This document shows positions 1 through 7,123 of a stretch of 47,240 bases of DNA, piece after piece. The stretch lies in the NCBI GenBank assembly GCA_021199655.1, contig JAJQHQ010000012.1:1-47240 (forward strand), written 5' to 3'. The position numbers and the translations under genes are program-made. The DNA comes from Lachnospiraceae bacterium (GTDB taxonomy: Bacteria; Bacillota; Clostridia; Lachnospirales; Lachnospiraceae). The notes under the pieces are model-generated. The model made no database searches, was not told the DNA's origin, and saw only the letters and a list, made by a program, of their open reading frames with translations. Numbering within the stretch: the stretch's first letter is position 1; every line of letters begins with the position of its first letter.

Positions 1-331
1 CAGATTTTCTGTGCATGATATTCCCCAAGCGTACCGCCTATGACTGTAAAGTCTTCGGATGAGACACAGACCGGCCGCCCCGCAATCTTTCCAACGCCTG
101 TAACGACACCATCACCGGGTACTTTTTTTCAGACATCTGAAAATCATCCGTCCGGGACTCAATCAGTGTCCCAGTCTCGACAAAGGTTCCTTCATCAAAA
201 AGCAGTTCCAGTCTTTCCCTTGCGGTTAATTTGCCTTTCCTGTGCTGCGCAGCAATTCTGTCTGCTCCACCGCCATCTTTATACTGTTGTCTTTGTATTT
301 CTAATGCTTTCCTGTAAGATAAGTCCCACAT
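1..331 (-). pseudogene. Acyl-CoA carboxylase carboxyltransferase subunit, N-terminal part, frameshifted, runs off the window
   Basis: The N-terminus matches the biotin-dependent carboxyltransferase family (PccB/MmdA-like), which moves carboxyl groups between biotin and an acyl-CoA. Visible marks are GGGADRIAAQHRKGKLTARE and the following LLFDEGTFVE. Around base 123-129 the reading frame breaks. Before it the frame reads ...DDFQMSEKK; after it the neighbouring frame reads [19 protein letters not shown], the expected continuation, up to the window edge. On the coding strand the break falls in a run of seven A's, and adding one A would restore the frame. This may be a real slipped-strand mutation or a sequencing error. 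The start at 331 has only a weak GGA upstream. Whether this is mmdA-like or pccB-like cannot be told from about 110 residues. Confidence 0.75.
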
Positions 332-476
332 ATCAATCCGTCTGCGTTTTGTGTATTACACATATTTACAATTTACTATTTCGATTGCGCCTCATTCCAA
401 AAAAACTCTTTCTATAGATACGAAGCCAATAGCATTAGGTACTATGTCAAATGATTGTTTTCTTCTGTCATTCCAC
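332..476. other. Intergenic region left of the sugar transferase remnant
   Basis: This is an AT-rich gap of 145 bases between the carboxyltransferase start and the end of the sugar transferase remnant. A TTGACA-like hexamer is present on the minus strand near 450, but no well-spaced -10 box follows it. I see no gene here. Confidence 0.4.
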
Positions 477-803
477 TCACTCTCCTCGTCCCTCATCAGA
501 TTTCTTTGCCTCGACATAATCTATGAAGCTTTCCATCGTAGCTGAGGTCTCGGACGATATTCCTTCCCGTTTTACAAAAGCTTTCATGACTGTCTGAAAA
601 ATGATCTTAAGATCGCCCAGAAATGTGATATTATCTACATAATGTAAATCCATCTCAAACTTCTCATCCCAATCCACAGCGTTGCGCCCATGAACCTGTG
701 CGTAACCGGAAAGACCTGGCCTAACATCGTGCCGATGATGTTGACGTTCCGAATAAAACGGAAGATACGAGGCCAGGAGAGGCCTGGGGCCAACCACCGA
801 CGC
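477..803 (-). pseudogene. C-terminal half of a PglC-like sugar transferase (remnant)
   Basis: The fragment encodes the end of a bacterial sugar transferase (PF02397 family), which transfers a sugar phosphate to undecaprenyl phosphate at the inner membrane. It keeps VVGPRPLLASYLPFYSE, RHDVRPGLSGYAQVHGRN, and the tail with REGISSETSATMESF, typical of small PglC/EpsL-type enzymes. The catalytic N-terminal part (membrane helix and KFRTM region) is missing. Upstream of about base 803 the homology stops and the frame hits TGA at 819-821. No ribosome binding site precedes the first GTG (797), so it is probably not expressed. A matching N-terminal half that ends at the same motif lies at 39017-39418. 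Confidence 0.75.
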
Positions 804-891
804 GCTCCCTCCTGTTGGTCAAGTAGGAACAACTCTTTTTTTCAAAAAAATTTTTGCCCAAAATTCTCCTTCCAATGGTCTGAAAAACACG

Positions 892-930
892 AAAAAAGGA
901 GCCTCTGACCATTATGTTCAGAAGCCCCTT
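892..930 (-). terminator. Intrinsic terminator after the parR-like gene
   Basis: Arms at 896-908 and 918-930 form a 13-bp stem with two G-U wobbles and a 9-nt loop. On the minus strand this is followed by a run of T's (A's at 892-897 on the plus strand). It lies just downstream of the parR-like stop codon. Confidence 0.85.
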
Positions 931-951
931 AGTGCTATATATTATTCGGCT

Positions 952-1359
952 TTAAAAATCTTCCTGCGATTCAAACATTGATAATCCTGCAAGCATCATA
1001 TCCTCGTCCATATCCAGAGAAATGTCACTGTTTCCCGCCGCATCCATCTCCACCTTTGTTTCCGGATTTTTCTGCTCATGTTTGCCCGGCAAACTTTCTT
1101 TCGTATCAGCCATAAGACTTGACAGCTGCGTCACAAATGAAATGTCGGAAAGCAATGCTGTTTTGACTTTTTCTAACAGTTCCTGCTCGCCCGCGAAAAC
1201 TTCGCTCTTTTTCTTACCATCGCGCTGATTCATCCAGTCATACACCAGCTCTGTGATGAAAGCCGTCTTACATCGTTTCTGTGTTTTCAGAAATTCTCCA
1301 ACTGTCCTTTGCCGCACATCATCCTCATTGAAAAGCAATACTATCTTGATTGTATCCAC
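952..1359 (-). CDS. ParR-like segregation adaptor protein
   Basis: A 135-residue protein immediately downstream of the actin-like ParM gene (15-bp gap), the usual place of the DNA-binding adaptor that links centromere repeats to the filament. The N-terminal third (FNEDDVRQRTVGEFLKTQKR, then KTAFITELVYDWM) resembles the ribbon-helix-helix region of ParR proteins. The C-terminal half is acidic and low in complexity, with a final DMDEDMMLAGLSMF that could be the filament-binding tail. The start is GTG at 1359 with GGAGG seven bases upstream. The call depends on position and overall plan; sequence similarity alone is modest. Confidence 0.6.
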   Translation of the reverse strand: MDTIKIVLLFNEDDVRQRTVGEFLKTQKRCKTAFITELVYDWMNQRDGKKKSEVFAGEQELLEKVKTALLSDISFVTQLSSLMADTKESLPGKHEQKNPETKVEMDAAGNSDISLDMDEDMMLAGLSMFESQEDF

Positions 1360-1374
1360 ATCCTGCCCTCCAAT

Positions 1375-2313
1375 CTACTTCCTGCCAAGCCGGGCAGCTG
1401 CCAGCTTTTCATAGCCTATCGCGTTTGCGCGGACATCCTCGATAAATTCAATATATTTAAAATCCGTGGACTGCTCGATCTGCTCCTTCAGCAAAAGGCT
1501 TCCACCGCCAAGGAACGCCGCAGGATTCGTCCGGAAATCCGGCACATGGGTATGGAGACGGTTCACAATCATGGCAAACCAGTCATTCGCCATACGGAAA
1601 ATTTCATCCACAACCTTTTCATCCAAGACTGTTGGCTCGTGCATCAGCACCTGCTCCACATCATAGGAATCCAGATGAAGCCCGAAATTCTGCTGAATAG
1701 AGTTGGCAATCTCCGCCCTAAGAACCGCCATTCCGGTCCGGTCACTCACACGGACGGAAAGATCTGGCTGTCCATTGCGGATCACAAGCAAATCCACGGT
1801 TCCATCCCCAATATCAATACAGTTGACTGTCCGGTACTTCTTGAACAGGCTTGCCTTGAAGCACATCACAGCGGCAAAATTCTGAGGGCTGACATAAACA
1901 TTCTTGATATTGAAATTTATAAGTTTGCGGTTCAATCTGAATTTCACACCATGCCGCGAATGTTCCATAAAATAATTCCGGAATTTAACGGACTGCTGTC
2001 CGAAGTCTGCCGGAGGAAGTCCTACGCCGAGAACCACTTCCTTGCCATTGAGTGAGGTTCCTTCTGCCCTCGCTTCCATCGCCAGTGCAAACAGCGTCAG
2101 GATAAAATAATCATCGTCAGAAGTCTTATCCTCTTTGAACGGCATCCGCTTGTCAGACAGTGTGAAATACCTGCCATCATATTCCAGGATGTCTTCATTC
2201 ATAAATCTTCCCGGCTCTGACACATAGCTGACAAGTCCACACGGGATATTTACGTTTCCACCCTTCACTGCACCATTTCCATGATCAATTCCAAAAATCT
2301 GAGCTGCCATCAT
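1375..2313 (-). CDS. parM-like: ParM/Alp7A-like actin-family segregation ATPase
   Basis: A 312-residue actin-fold ATPase of the plasmid ParM/StbA type. It has the phosphate-1 motif IDHGNGAVKGGN at the N-terminus, the central NCIDIGDGTVDLLVI (phosphate 2) and a later AAFLGGGSLLL adenosine motif. Such proteins polymerise and push DNA copies apart, which keeps circular intermediates or plasmids stable. The start is ATG at 2313 or 2310, with GGAGG 5 or 8 bases upstream. The upstream TTG also in frame lies too close to that site. The gene is driven by a consensus promoter at 2512-2540 and is followed by the parR-like gene. Its presence suggests that the element replicates or persists extrachromosomally after excision. 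Confidence 0.85.
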   Translation of the reverse strand: MMAAQIFGIDHGNGAVKGGNVNIPCGLVSYVSEPGRFMNEDILEYDGRYFTLSDKRMPFKEDKTSDDDYFILTLFALAMEARAEGTSLNGKEVVLGVGLPPADFGQQSVKFRNYFMEHSRHGVKFRLNRKLINFNIKNVYVSPQNFAAVMCFKASLFKKYRTVNCIDIGDGTVDLLVIRNGQPDLSVRVSDRTGMAVLRAEIANSIQQNFGLHLDSYDVEQVLMHEPTVLDEKVVDEIFRMANDWFAMIVNRLHTHVPDFRTNPAAFLGGGSLLLKEQIEQSTDFKYIEFIEDVRANAIGYEKLAAARLGRK

Positions 2314-2350
2314 CAATTCCTCCTTGTGCTATCTGGTATATTCTCTGCTG

Positions 2351-2505
2351 ACACTTATGTGCTACTTAACTTCCGATCCTCCAAAGGCACCCTTCAAAAT
2401 CTATCTCGATTTCCTGAACAACTGCCACATAACTGCACTTTAACTGTCACTTCCAACAGGTTCTTTTGTGGTTGGTTTCGGTTTTAGGTAACACTTATGT
2501 GCTAC
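2351..2505. repeat. Pair of 15-bp direct repeats upstream of parM (operator/centromere candidate)
   Basis: ACACTTATGTGCTAC occurs at 2351-2365 and again, identical, at 2491-2505, and the region contains related partial matches. The second copy coincides with the expected transcription start of the parM promoter. The two obvious readings are a parC-like centromere bound by the ParR-like protein, or an operator bound by the divergently encoded XRE protein. Confidence 0.7.
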
Positions 2506-2511
2506 ATCTTC

Positions 2512-2540
2512 ATTATAACCAACACATTTGTTTCTGTCAA
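2512..2540 (-). promoter_or_regulatory. Consensus promoter for parM-parR
   Basis: On the minus strand TTGACA (2540-2535) and TATAAT (2517-2512) are separated by exactly 17 bases. The predicted start near 2505 falls on the 15-bp repeat. Confidence 0.85.
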
Positions 2541-2580
2541 CAGAATTTCTGAAAATTTTTGTGTTACTTCAATGAAAATA

Positions 2581-2589
2581 TGTTATAAT
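2581..2589 (+). promoter_or_regulatory. Extended -10 promoter of the XRE regulator
   Basis: TGTTATAAT (TGn plus TATAAT at 2584-2589) lies 25 bases before the regulator's ATG. The -35 region is weak. The leader would be very short, since GGAGG begins at 2599. Confidence 0.65.
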
Positions 2590-2613
2590 CCTTTTCATGG
2601 AGGTATCCGCTTT

Positions 2614-3315
2614 ATGAATGTTGGAGAAAAGATCAAAAATATCCGTATCGCCCATAAAATGACACAGGAACAGCTGTCCGAAGCTTCTGGCATCAGCCTG
2701 ACCAGCTTGCGGAAATACGAAACAAACGAACGCAACCCAAAACCAGAACAGCTTTTAAAATTATCCGAAGCACTTGGCATCAGTATCAATGTGTTCCTTG
2801 ATTTTGATATACGCACCGTATCCGACCTTCTCTCTCTGATATTCAGGATGAATGAGCAGATTGATATGAAAATCACGGCGGACAAGTATACCGATGGAAA
2901 TTATAAACCGGAGACCGTGCAGCTTGCTTTTTCCAGTGATGAAGTAAATGCCAGGCTGTGCGCATATCTTGCTGCCATAGATAAGAAAGAAGAACTGGAA
3001 GCATCGAAATCAACGCTTTCAGCCCAAACGTATGCCCAAAAACTGGAAAGCATCACAAAGCAGATTACTGACCTGACGAATTTATTGTTGGATGACAATA
3101 CAGATATTTCAAAAAATGCAGAATCTCCCGCAAATTCTGATGGAAAGGATTCCCCCGCAGCTAAAAAAGAAAATGCGCCGGATACTGCTTCCAACGCATT
3201 TTTGTTCGCGACCAATTCTGATCTGCAAGACTTATTTTTCGATTGTACACCGGATGAAGCCGCGCTGTTGATTGAAAACGCAAAGCTACTGAAAGAGTAT
3301 ATACGAAAACTATAA
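2614..3315 (+). CDS. XRE-family transcriptional regulator
   Basis: A 233-residue protein whose first 60 residues form a Cro/C1-type helix-turn-helix (GEKIKNIRIAHKMTQEQLSE, then SGISLTSLRKYETNERNPKP and LLKLSEALGIS). The rest is a middle region of unknown fold and a C-terminal helix ending in LIENAKLLKEYIRKL. The start at 2614 is chosen because GGAGG (2599-2603) sits upstream and the HTH begins at once. An upstream in-frame extension to 2497 would run through the promoter. It is divergent from parM and shares a 300-bp control region with it, so repression of the parMR operon and of itself is the likely role (inference). It is convergent with the ATP-binding gene at 3434. Confidence 0.85.
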   Translation: MNVGEKIKNIRIAHKMTQEQLSEASGISLTSLRKYETNERNPKPEQLLKLSEALGISINVFLDFDIRTVSDLLSLIFRMNEQIDMKITADKYTDGNYKPETVQLAFSSDEVNARLCAYLAAIDKKEELEASKSTLSAQTYAQKLESITKQITDLTNLLLDDNTDISKNAESPANSDGKDSPAAKKENAPDTASNAFLFATNSDLQDLFFDCTPDEAALLIENAKLLKEYIRKL

Positions 3316-3336
3316 AATGGATAATAACTCAGCCAT

Positions 3337-3440
3337 CAGCTTAGTCACTAACTTAGTCACCAGCTTAGTCACCAGCTTAGTCACCAACTTAGTCACTACT
3401 TAGTCACCAGCTTAGTCACTACTTAGTCTCCAACTAAGTC
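3337..3440. repeat. 12-bp tandem repeat array between convergent genes
   Basis: Eight copies of a unit containing CTTAGTCAC run from 3340 to about 3428, with periods of 12 (twice 11) bases and alternating leads such as CAG, TAA or CAA. On the minus strand the array would encode a VTKL repeat, but it lies just past the TAG stop of the ATP-binding gene, which itself falls inside the first repeat unit. On the plus strand it forms the body of a 28-codon open frame (3317-3403) with no ribosome binding site. It is not a CRISPR: there are no spacers. Confidence 0.85.
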
Positions 3441-4903
3441 TTTACATATTTTTGCTTGGGACTTCGAGGCTTATCTGGTATAGTCCTTTTTAAAAGCCCA
3501 ATTTGTACTAACGGTTTTAGCACATTTATTCTAAAATAACTATCAGACTTAATTCCGCAAAACTCCATCATTTCTGCCTTTGTGCGCCCAACTTCACAAA
3601 AGGCTATAAGCTCATTGACTTTCTTTGCATCCATTTTTATCGTCAAAGGTTTTTCACCAAAACCATCATCTCTCACAGCAGAAGATTTATCGCTTTGCTC
3701 TGGTCCGACTGTCGCTGTAGCTGCAGCATTCAACGGTATAATAATTTTGAACACATCGCCTTCAATGAATTGTGGTTGCCCTCCGGAATATAAGGATGTA
3801 TATTTATAGGTGTTCTTCATTCCTGAACCCAATTCATCAGCAAGCCCTATTTCACGAAACACACTGGAGATTACGGGATTCTTTGGGAAAGGGCTGAACG
3901 CTTGTATATTTAAATTTCCATAGCCATGAGAACGGTTTGCATTCTCAACAAGAATCTGGTCTTTTTCAATTATCATTTTTGCAACGTAGGCATTGGAAAA
4001 ATCCCTGTGTGCCAGAAGATTTGAGACTATTTCCCTCAAAATCTTATCTCTGGCGCTCACACTGATGATTCCATCCATTGTAAACACATCATTCAGGTGT
4101 TTTTTCCCAAAAGTCATCAGCCTGTCATAGCTGTCCAACAGATTTGTTACGATAACGTCTCTGTCATCATATCGGTCCGTATTAAATACTCGGAAGATTG
4201 CATCTGTTTTATGATGTGCAAGTACAGAAACTATCATGTTGTCCGACCCAAACAACAAAATAGACGCAAGAGTAAGCCCTTCTTTGCCAGTCTGCGGATC
4301 ATTTAAAATCAATTTGGCGCTGCGAAGTAATTCTTCATCTGTCATATCCATCCACGGATGGTGTTCAGTACGAACCCTCGTCATATTTCTGGCTCTGTCT
4401 ATCAGATCATGACGGAGATCAGCAACGCCAAACACTGGAAACACCTTATTTACATAATAGGTATCCTGTTTCCGTGCATAAAGCTGATACACCATATCCT
4501 GATTATCTGTGATGTCTATGTCTGATTCGTTGTTTCTGTCATAAATTCTCCCATTACAACGAACTACACTGGGACTGACAGGAACATGAATATAAATAAC
4601 AATCTTCCCATCGACATCGTAGACTATAGGTGTGAGATAAAGCGGTGGAAACATCTTATTTCCATTATTAATAACCGTCACAAAATTTTTCTTGATATAC
4701 TCAACCTTATCAGGCTGAACACCAAGAACAGTACCATTATCTTTCACGCCCAAAAAAATATGTCCTCCGACCCGGTTTGAAAAAGAACATACCGTCTCGT
4801 ACACATCTTTTGTAATATCTGTCGTTGATTTTTTAAATTCAACGCTTATATTTTCACCAGACTGGATCATAGCTGCCAGTTCGTCCGGTATTATTGGATT
4901 CAT
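3434..4903 (-). CDS. AlbA_2-domain ATP-binding protein with C-terminal winged helix
   Basis: A 489-residue protein of the COG2865 type (Schlafen-like AlbA_2 domain). The N-terminal AlbA_2 region shows ENISVEFKKS, then VCSFSNRVGGHIFLGVKDNG. A middle GHKL-like segment follows (REIVSNLLAHRDFSNAYVAK, then IGLADELGSGMKN). The C-terminus is a winged helix ending in TIPDKPRSPKQKYVKT. Family members are probable transcription regulators or RNA/DNA-processing factors often found near mobile elements; the biochemical role is not established. The start at 4903 follows AGGAGG with good spacing. Relatives often carry four-residue tandem repeats just before the winged helix. Here a matching DNA repeat instead lies beyond the stop. 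Confidence 0.8.
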   Translation of the reverse strand: MNPIIPDELAAMIQSGENISVEFKKSTTDITKDVYETVCSFSNRVGGHIFLGVKDNGTVLGVQPDKVEYIKKNFVTVINNGNKMFPPLYLTPIVYDVDGKIVIYIHVPVSPSVVRCNGRIYDRNNESDIDITDNQDMVYQLYARKQDTYYVNKVFPVFGVADLRHDLIDRARNMTRVRTEHHPWMDMTDEELLRSAKLILNDPQTGKEGLTLASILLFGSDNMIVSVLAHHKTDAIFRVFNTDRYDDRDVIVTNLLDSYDRLMTFGKKHLNDVFTMDGIISVSARDKILREIVSNLLAHRDFSNAYVAKMIIEKDQILVENANRSHGYGNLNIQAFSPFPKNPVISSVFREIGLADELGSGMKNTYKYTSLYSGGQPQFIEGDVFKIIIPLNAAATATVGPEQSDKSSAVRDDGFGEKPLTIKMDAKKVNELIAFCEVGRTKAEMMEFCGIKSDSYFRINVLKPLVQIGLLKRTIPDKPRSPKQKYVKT

Positions 4904-4965
4904 TGCGCTTCCTCCTATCAGATTAGTATGCTATTCTATCCGAAATGCTAAACCAATCTTGTTGA

Positions 4966-4994
4966 AGTATAGCATAAAGACGTTACTATAACAA
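4966..4994 (-). promoter_or_regulatory. Promoter of the AlbA_2 gene
   Basis: On the minus strand TTGTTA (4994-4989) and TATACT (4971-4966) are separated by 17 bases, with a TGC extension before the -10 box. The start would be about 55 bases before the ATG. Confidence 0.7.
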
Positions 4995-5136
4995 GCACCG
5001 ATGATTTAACATTCCATGAATTTTTTCCTACCATTTTTAAAGGAATTCAGCTCCCTACCTGACGTCCTGACAAACAGGAAGCTTCCCATTCCCTGCCGAT
5101 TCTGTTTCTCTTTCAGATTCAGGGACTTACATCCCA

Positions 5137-5460
5137 TCATTTCCGGCGAAAAAGCCGGATTATAGAGCCGCACGACCACCATACCAGATACGCCACAGCT
5201 TTTACCAGCACAACCGCAGCAATCACGCATCCAAACAGCGCGCCGATGATTGCATTCAGCGCAAGAATCCCCACGCCTCTTGATATGCTACCGCCGATGG
5301 GAACCACGAACAGCATATACGGTATGCCGAACGGCACCCCGAATACCATGCAGAACCGAAACCAGTCAACCTGGCCATCCACCATATAAATATACTGCCC
5401 CAATACAGCAATCAATAGAATCACCGCTATCGGGAGAATACTTGTCTTTAACAACTTCAT
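5137..5460 (-). CDS. Small integral membrane protein of the element
   Basis: A 107-residue hydrophobic protein with about three membrane segments (ILPIAVILLIAVLGQYIYMV near the N-terminus, FRFCMVFGVPFGIPYMLFVV, and ILALNAIIGALFGCVIAAVV) and a basic C-terminal tail. It resembles small membrane proteins of unknown function encoded next to serine recombinases in Clostridial integrative elements (possibly the family labelled DUF6050, not certain). The start at 5460 has AAGG upstream. It lies just downstream of the recombinase operon, with a 69-bp gap, and may be its last gene. Function is unknown. Confidence 0.6.
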   Translation of the reverse strand: MKLLKTSILPIAVILLIAVLGQYIYMVDGQVDWFRFCMVFGVPFGIPYMLFVVPIGGSISRGVGILALNAIIGALFGCVIAAVVLVKAVAYLVWWSCGSIIRLFRRK

Positions 5461-5529
5461 CTAATACCTTACCTTTCCTGCGTCTCCACATGCATTTCTC
5501 TGCACATTTCGCATATATCTCTGCGCTTC

Positions 5530-7122
5530 TCACGCATATTTCTTCATTGCCCTCTGCAGCAAATCTTCAAATTTAAACACGACTTCGATATGCTTGCTGT
5601 CATACACGTACACCGTATCAATAAATGCTTCAGCCAGCTCCCTTGTAAGCCTGTCATTTCCCATGCTCTCGCCCGCTTTCTGCTTCATCAGCGCCAGTTC
5701 CCCGGTAAAGCGGTCTTCATCCTCTATCATGGTATTCAGCCGTTCCAGTTTCCCCTGCAGGGATTCCACTGCAGCCGTCAGTGCCGATTTTTTGACCAGA
5801 TACTGTTCCCGGCTTAATATTCCTTCCGCATAGGCTTCATACTGCCGGATTCGCTCTGCTTTCAGCTTGTCGATCTCGCTTCGCATCTGCTTACAGTCAA
5901 GACTGCCTTTTTTGGTTTCTCTCCCTTTTCGGAGTTCCATCTGGATTCCGAAGTCATGGAGCTGATTCAGCTGCTGCCGGAGCATCCGCCAGACTGCCTC
6001 GTCTATATGTACTGCCGGGATATAATCACCGCAGCAATCCGAATGTCTGCCGACTTTCTTCTTATGCGGGCAATAGTACACAGGCTCATATGCCAGTTCA
6101 AGATAAGTCATGGACAACCTGCACACGCCGCACCGGATCAGGCCGCGCAGGGGATATTCATTGTTGATCTTGAATTTCGGCTTATTCATCTGCCGGATTG
6201 CAATCTGCGCGTTCTCGTATTCTTCTTTCGTTATAATCGCATCATGCGCATCCTCAATGATGACGCGCTTATCTTCCGGCACAGCCCTTGTGACATTGGA
6301 ACCGACACTTACCTTTTCACGGTAATTCTGGACAAATGCCCCTGTATATTCATACCTCACAAGGATTGTCCTTATCATGCCGACGTCCCACAGGCGCTCC
6401 GAATCCGGTGTTTTATGGTTGCCGCCGTACATTTCCTTTGATTCACGATACTTCCCCGGTGTAAGAATTCCCTGCTCATTCAGGGAATCTGCAATCATCC
6501 TTGTTGACCATCCGCCATTTGCTTTTTCAAAAATCTGCCGGATAACCTTTGCCGGTTCCGCGTCTACCGCCCATCCTCCCCTTGCCGACTTGTCTTTTAC
6601 AAAACCATACGGGAGCCGGCCTGTAGTGCTGTATCCGTTTTTCCATCTCGCATGAAGCCCGGATTTTACCTTTTTTGAACAGTCACGGCTGTACAGGGAA
6701 TTGACGAGATTGCTTACCGCCATGTCAAGCCCCATTGTTTTCCCGATCAGCTTGTTGCTGTCATAATGCGAATTGACAGCGATAAACCGGATACCCAGCA
6801 CAGGGAAAATCTGTTCCAGATAGTCCCCGACACCGATATAATCCCTGCCGAGACGCGAAAGGTCTTTCACCAGAATGGTTGAAATTTTGCCCCTTTTCGC
6901 GTCCTCGATCATCCGTATAAAGGAAGGCCGGTTAAAATTTGTGCCGCTGTAGCCATCGTCAACATACTCGCAAACCTCGCCATCCAATTCCTCGCTCGCA
7001 TCCAGATAGCTCTTTAAAAGAAGCCTCTGGTTCTCAATACTGTTGCTCTCATCTTTATTGTCTTTTCCTAAGTCCCCATCCGACATGGACAGCCGGAGGT
7101 AAAAAGCCAGCATCTGTGTCAT
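5530..7122 (-). CDS. Large serine recombinase 4 (resolvase/invertase family)
   Basis: A 530-residue large serine recombinase. The N-terminal catalytic domain has YLRLSMSD with the nucleophilic serine, then DDGYSGTNFNRPSF, VKDLSRLGRDYIGVGDY and the helix after LYSRDCSKKVKSG. A recombinase domain (LPYGFVKDKS...) follows, with a zinc ribbon (CGVC ... YYCPH ... DCC) and a C-terminal coiled coil. It would cut and join DNA at att sites for integration or excision. The start at 7122 is chosen because GGGAG lies nine bases upstream and because only one base separates it from the stop of the previous gene. A longer open frame to 7215 lies inside that gene. It is the last of four recombinases in the operon. 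Confidence 0.9.
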   Translation of the reverse strand: MTQMLAFYLRLSMSDGDLGKDNKDESNSIENQRLLLKSYLDASEELDGEVCEYVDDGYSGTNFNRPSFIRMIEDAKRGKISTILVKDLSRLGRDYIGVGDYLEQIFPVLGIRFIAVNSHYDSNKLIGKTMGLDMAVSNLVNSLYSRDCSKKVKSGLHARWKNGYSTTGRLPYGFVKDKSARGGWAVDAEPAKVIRQIFEKANGGWSTRMIADSLNEQGILTPGKYRESKEMYGGNHKTPDSERLWDVGMIRTILVRYEYTGAFVQNYREKVSVGSNVTRAVPEDKRVIIEDAHDAIITKEEYENAQIAIRQMNKPKFKINNEYPLRGLIRCGVCRLSMTYLELAYEPVYYCPHKKKVGRHSDCCGDYIPAVHIDEAVWRMLRQQLNQLHDFGIQMELRKGRETKKGSLDCKQMRSEIDKLKAERIRQYEAYAEGILSREQYLVKKSALTAAVESLQGKLERLNTMIEDEDRFTGELALMKQKAGESMGNDRLTRELAEAFIDTVYVYDSKHIEVVFKFEDLLQRAMKKYA

Positions 7123-7123
7123 C

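Noticed and set aside
1309-2055. 248-codon plus-strand frame opposite parM
   Set aside because: It is an antisense shadow of the well-supported parM gene, with no motif or ribosome binding site.
3317-3403. 28-codon plus-strand frame made mostly of the repeat (LVTS units)
   Set aside because: No ribosome binding site. It is open simply because the repeat length is a multiple of three.
3340-3430. Short regular repeats that might be read as a CRISPR array
   Set aside because: Units of 12 bases follow each other directly, with no spacers and no cas genes.
5139-5154. CCGGC-GCCGG hairpin at the end of the small membrane-protein gene as terminator
   Set aside because: The stem lies within the last codons and is not followed by a T-run.
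5006-5230. 74-codon open frame on the minus strand with several cysteines
   Set aside because: It overlaps the membrane-protein gene in another frame, has no ribosome binding site and resembles nothing known.
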